This document shows, in pieces, positions 60,901-64,000 of a DNA stretch of 64,000 nt. Below the pieces are notes generated by a model that was not told the DNA's origin, made no database searches, and worked only from the letters and a program-made list of their open reading frames with translations. How positions within the stretch are numbered: position 1 is the stretch's first letter; each line of letters begins with the position of its first letter. The stretch comes from Pelargonium tetragonum. Its lineage: Eukaryota > Streptophyta > Magnoliopsida > Geraniales > Geraniaceae. The position numbers were made by a program, and so were the translations under genes. The stretch covers positions 62,001 through 126,000 of the forward strand of contig JAYMTL010000022.1 of assembly GCA_036897445.1 (NCBI GenBank), given 5' to 3'.

Positions 60901-61578
60901 TTGAATATATCTACTTACACTAGAAGACCCAGAAATTCAATCTTTATAAATTCTTTAACTAAATCTTTGACTTACCCACTTTTGGTTTTTAACTTCCTTC
61001 TTATTATTATGACTTTGCAAGAGAAGTATCCAAAGCAGAATTCTCATTTGTAAAAGCTCTTCTCTAAGGAATACCTAAAAGAAAAGTTAGTGACTCTTCT
61101 AAACTCTAAACTAAACAGTAGGTCAACTCATTTCCTTATAATAAAGACTTCTCTTCTCGTTTAGGAGCTATCCCTTTCTCTTGTAAAAACGAATTGACTA
61201 TTATTATATAACTCTAGCTTTAACTAAAAATTAGCTAGCGCAGGGTCTCTTAGGGGACTAAGGAACTGAATTACTAGGATGCCAAACGTTCAAATAAAAA
61301 GAATTTTTGTAGGCTGCTAACTCTTTTTCAATATGATATAAAGGAGGCCTTAACGAGATTTTTTTTCGTATCCTAGAGAGTATAATAATATAAAGAACTG
61401 CGCATAGATAGAGTACTTTACAAATTTCGACTAAAAATTTTGTACTAATACCTATAGGATGGAGACTCCTTGCCTATTTAATACTACAGCTAACAGAGCC
61501 TGCCTGTTAAAGTAAAGAACTTCCCTTTGTTAATGCTAGACAAGAAGCTTTAAAGGTAAGCTAAATACCTCTTGTTTT
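57995..61578 (+). other. C/A-rich block, possible decayed coding DNA on the plus strand
   Basis: Between about 58.2 and 60.6 kb several plus-strand frames have protein-like composition: KYFENECLSSY near 58950, a TTG-started 84-residue frame at 59652-59906 (EISSVSVPAIQKELERKYL), a 37-codon frame at 60093-60203 (ELERRQELHRQQKGDVV) and HYHPKASSPLPGTYPSY near 60380. The segment 59930-60290 is GC-richer, with a C-tract at 60003-60010. I recognise no family. The block mirrors the minus-strand-biased block at 55.7-57.3 kb. It may be decayed foreign or family B-related DNA, or chance. Confidence 0.3.
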
Positions 61579-61776
61579 ATGGCTCTTATCGAAAAGGAGG
61601 ATATGAACTTAGATAGGGAATACATTAATCTCTTTCAAAATGCGACTTCTGTGACTCTTATCTTAAAAAACCGGTTTCTTAAATACCTTAAATACCCAGA
61701 ACCTGAACTTAGAACCTCTACTTTATTAGCCCAGGGTTTTTCAGTTACTAAACCATACTACCTATCTTACTTCTAG
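61579..61776 (+). CDS. Hypothetical 65-residue ORF
   Basis: An ATG-started frame (MALIEKEDMNLD at the start, YLKYPEPELRTS later). Hydrophilic, no membrane segment, no known motif. It lies between the C/A-rich block and a family B copy. It may be a small lineage-specific ORF or chance. Confidence 0.15.
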   Translation: MALIEKEDMNLDREYINLFQNATSVTLILKNRFLKYLKYPEPELRTSTLLAQGFSVTKPYYLSYF

Positions 61777-61799
61777 TCCAGAGCCCTTTAGAGTTAGAA

Positions 61800-62700
61800 A
61801 GTGAGAAAGCGAAGGTAGGAAGTCTTGATGCTAAATAGGCCGACCTTGTGTAAAGGTTTTGGGATATAGAGTACGTCAAACTCTCAAACTCAAAGTGTTG
61901 GAAGGGTATATATATATCTTGGTTTAGTAGAATTTAGTACAAAATGAGTATTGGTAAAGTAAGAGTATGCAGAAGAGGGTCCCTGAGATAGAAAGACCCT
62001 TTTTAGTTTAGAACTATAATATAAGAATTTGTTTTGCAATAGTAAAAGAGTAAAGTAGATTCAAAAGTTTGTCTTTTCCCCACGTCTCATCGGGTTTTAG
62101 ACGAGGAATTTAGTAAAGAAATTTGAAAGAGGAAAAGTAGATAGGTTTAGGGTTAATAAGCTGATAGGTAGGAAGGGTCTAGACGTCTAGTTCAGGGGGT
62201 TGGGTTATTGGGTATGCATAAGTAAAGGTATAGATCCGAAGAAGGTTATTCAAAGTCTGTGAAATGAAATAGGTAAGAACAGGACTTCGTGGGCAGGTAA
62301 ACAAGGCTGGCAAGTTCCTATAAACTGAAGGAGATCTTATTGGAATAGCACTGGTTTAAAGTCTAAATCCAGGCTTTTTGTAGCTGCAGAAGTCAATGGA
62401 TTATAAGGAAAGACAGTTTTGAAGGTTTAGAAGCAGGATCAGTAGAACCCGTATATGCAGTACCTAGGCTGTTAAGGGATTTAGTGTATAAGGTAAGTGG
62501 TAGGAGTAGTCTACTAATTGGGATATCGAGATAGAGCTTGTAGCTAGCCCGTTAGTTTAGGGGGTAGAGTAGGTATCAGACTATAGAGGTAGTTGTTTCA
62601 GTTCAGTATAGGTTAGCACCAGATAGTAAATAGTAAGAGTTTAGTTAGTATCCTCCAGCCGGCTGTCTTTGTCGATAGTGAGCCTAAGGCTTTATCGATA
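61800..62700 (-). repeat. Family B copy, minus strand
   Basis: The minus strand of 62241-62279 matches 36050-36088 with only two or three differences, and the same frame (TYFISQTLNNLL) is followed by an open, protein-like stretch with YAYPITQPPELD. A second match, AACTTGCCAGCCTTGTTTA near 62310, keeps its order relative to 35.88 kb. It is head-to-head with the plus-strand copy at 63.2 kb. Confidence 0.55.
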
Positions 62701-63180
62701 AAGGAGTACTTCCCAATAGAGACTAAAGATGTTCCTATAGGAGGGAGGGAAGGTTTAGACCCGCATTCTCTCTTAGAAGTTCCCGTCATTTCATGGTTTT
62801 TAGGTTACACTGACTTTTTGGTCTTTTTTGAGTAAGGGCTTCGCACCTCTTATGATCTAGCTAAGAAAGATTGAATCCATTCTATAAAGAAAGAGAAAGT
62901 AAGCAATTCGAAAATAGTAAAATCAATTTGATGCTAATATGGTTGAATGGGGAAAGTGAATTGGTACCTAAATGAAATTCTAGTTATAGAAAAGAAATTT
63001 GGTATAATTCTATTGAATCTGCGTTCCCAGTTTGATTTAGCTTTGGTAGATAAGGAGCTCCTTGGGTTAGCCGGGTTTCCTCTTATTGGGCACTCTTTTT
63101 TAGGTTAGCTGGTTTAACGAAGGGCAAGGAAAGAGAGTACGAGGTTCTTGGTAAGTGAGTGAAAAAGAGAAAATTTGAAA
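62701..63180. other. Gene-free spacer
   Basis: Nothing recognisable; it is the centre of the head-to-head family B pair. Confidence 0.45.
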
Positions 63181-63510
63181 CTAAAAGGAGTCAACCTTCT
63201 TAGCTTAGAACCTATACTTTTGACACCCGAACTCTATTAATATTAACCTAACCCCAGGAAGCCTATCTACATACCTTAGCTTTCAATTTAGACTTCTCTT
63301 ACCGCAAGAAAGCTATATCTATTACTCCCTAAAAACCTGTCTCGTGAATCAGTAATCTTGAAAAGAATACCTGGCTGACAGCAGGAAAAGCCAAACTTCC
63401 TACTTTTGAATCTACTTCATCTTGTGAACCCCGTATTCTTATAAACGCTAAAGTTAAACCTCCAAAAAGTTTAGGAGTACTAGATTATACTTCGAAGTAA
63501 AAGACTCTCA
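63181..63510 (+). repeat. Family B copy, plus strand
   Basis: Begins with the 21-base word identical to 48378-48398, then CTGTCTCGTGAATCAG (63338-63353), matching the CTCGTTAAGCAG block, then AAAAGAATACCTGGCTGACAGC. It includes the 50-codon frame at 63348-63500. Confidence 0.55.
63348..63500 (+). pseudogene. Family B relic: 50-codon frame
   Basis: Open without an ATG. EKNTWLTAGKAKLPTFES is the counterpart of KEYLTIGKDK near 30.5 kb and KEYLTDSRQ at 29019-29381, and TFEST also appears near 30.2 kb. The rest is basic and unrecognised. Confidence 0.4.
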
Positions 63511-63739
63511 GAAACACTATAATATTATATATATAAAATACCTAAGAAAGTTCTATTTCATACTCGAGACCTAGAAAACCAGAAGGCAGATCAAATCGGA
63601 TAATGCCAAGCTTTATACCTAGATTCGCTTTTATCACGTTTCGATTTAAGTGAGGGGTGGGGCTATTCGAACTACTTACCAACCAATTTTGACTATCTCT
63701 TTAAACTCTCTCTAACTCCCTTTTTAGTCAAGCACTATA

Positions 63740-64000
63740 GACTGGTTACCCTAATAAGAAGAGTACTGTATAGGTCTAGCCCTTAATCTTCTAAAGTTCC
63801 CTCTATTGCTTCTACCCACCTTATATACTACTCCTAAGCCTAGTACAAAGAATAAAACAAAAGAACAAGTTGTTGTGCTTTTGTACTATCAATAAAAGAT
63901 TCTTACACTATAGCAACCTCCTGGACTCCGTGCCAGTCGGTAAGGTTGACTCTATCATAAGCTCCCCAGGAACTACCCCCTAATACCAGCTCATAACACA
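63740..64000 (+). repeat. Family A copy, plus strand, runs off the window
   Basis: Contains a Pro/Lys-rich frame (TTPKPSTKNKTKEQVVV, compare KEQV at 19.1 kb), an AGTCGGTAAGG core at 63935-63945 and AAGCTCCCCAGG at 63958, a shortened second block. Continues past the window end. Confidence 0.5.

Noticed and set aside
1-64000. Plastid-derived insertions
   Set aside because: I recognised no plastid gene or intact plastid tRNA while reading; an alignment would be more reliable.

Overview
The window is almost certainly part of the mitochondrial genome of a vascular plant, most likely a seed plant with a greatly enlarged, gene-poor mitogenome. The decisive evidence is one intact gene on the minus strand at 10121-10423: nad4L, subunit 4L of respiratory complex I. 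Its carboxy end and overall sequence are of land-plant mitochondrial type. It is 100 residues long, starts at a genomic ATG, and already encodes residues that most angiosperms create by C-to-U RNA editing. That points to a lineage with reduced editing, and its many substitutions suggest a fast rate. I cannot name the species. The DNA looks more AT-rich by eye than typical angiosperm mtDNA (not counted).

Apart from nad4L, about 0.5 percent of the window, I recognise no intact protein gene, rRNA or tRNA. Three degenerate tRNA-like sequences are visible: 13.4 kb (minus), 53.7 kb (minus, closest to mitochondrial trnF) and 55.1 kb (plus).

The non-coding DNA is not featureless. Two dispersed families of decayed reading frames, called A and B here, recur on both strands. 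Family A encodes lysine/alanine-rich basic peptides with motifs such as ALATG, TGIAK, KKGKK, SPNTEYK and GMQ, followed by two conserved nucleotide blocks. It occurs near 1.0, 14.9, 16.8-17.2, 19.1-19.7, 35.0-35.8, 44.7-45.3, 57.5-58.0 and 63.7-64.0 kb, and as a tandem array at 37.3-39.8 kb. Family B carries motifs such as KEYLT and TYFIS plus conserved nucleotide words. It occurs near 28.8-30.9, 35.9-36.4, 43.9-44.6, 48.2-48.6, 61.8-62.7 and 63.2-63.5 kb. A and B often adjoin, and minus-strand copies repeatedly lie just left of plus-strand copies (near 17.0, 29.4, 35.2, 57.8 and 62.8 kb), giving head-to-head pairs. I recognise neither family, and see no viral or retroelement hallmark in them.

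Layout: 1-10 kb, gene-free with one A relic; 10.1-10.4 kb, nad4L; 10.4-28.7 kb, gene-free DNA with A relics; 28.7-30.9 kb, B inverted pair; 31-35 kb, gene-free; 35-39.8 kb, A, B, then A array; 39.8-43.8 kb, gene-free; 43.9-45.3 kb, B and A on minus; 45.3-55.7 kb, gene-free with one B copy and two tRNA relics; 55.7-64 kb, relic-rich DNA. A 15-bp word, TTAATTACATTACCT, occurs exactly four times plus near-copies.
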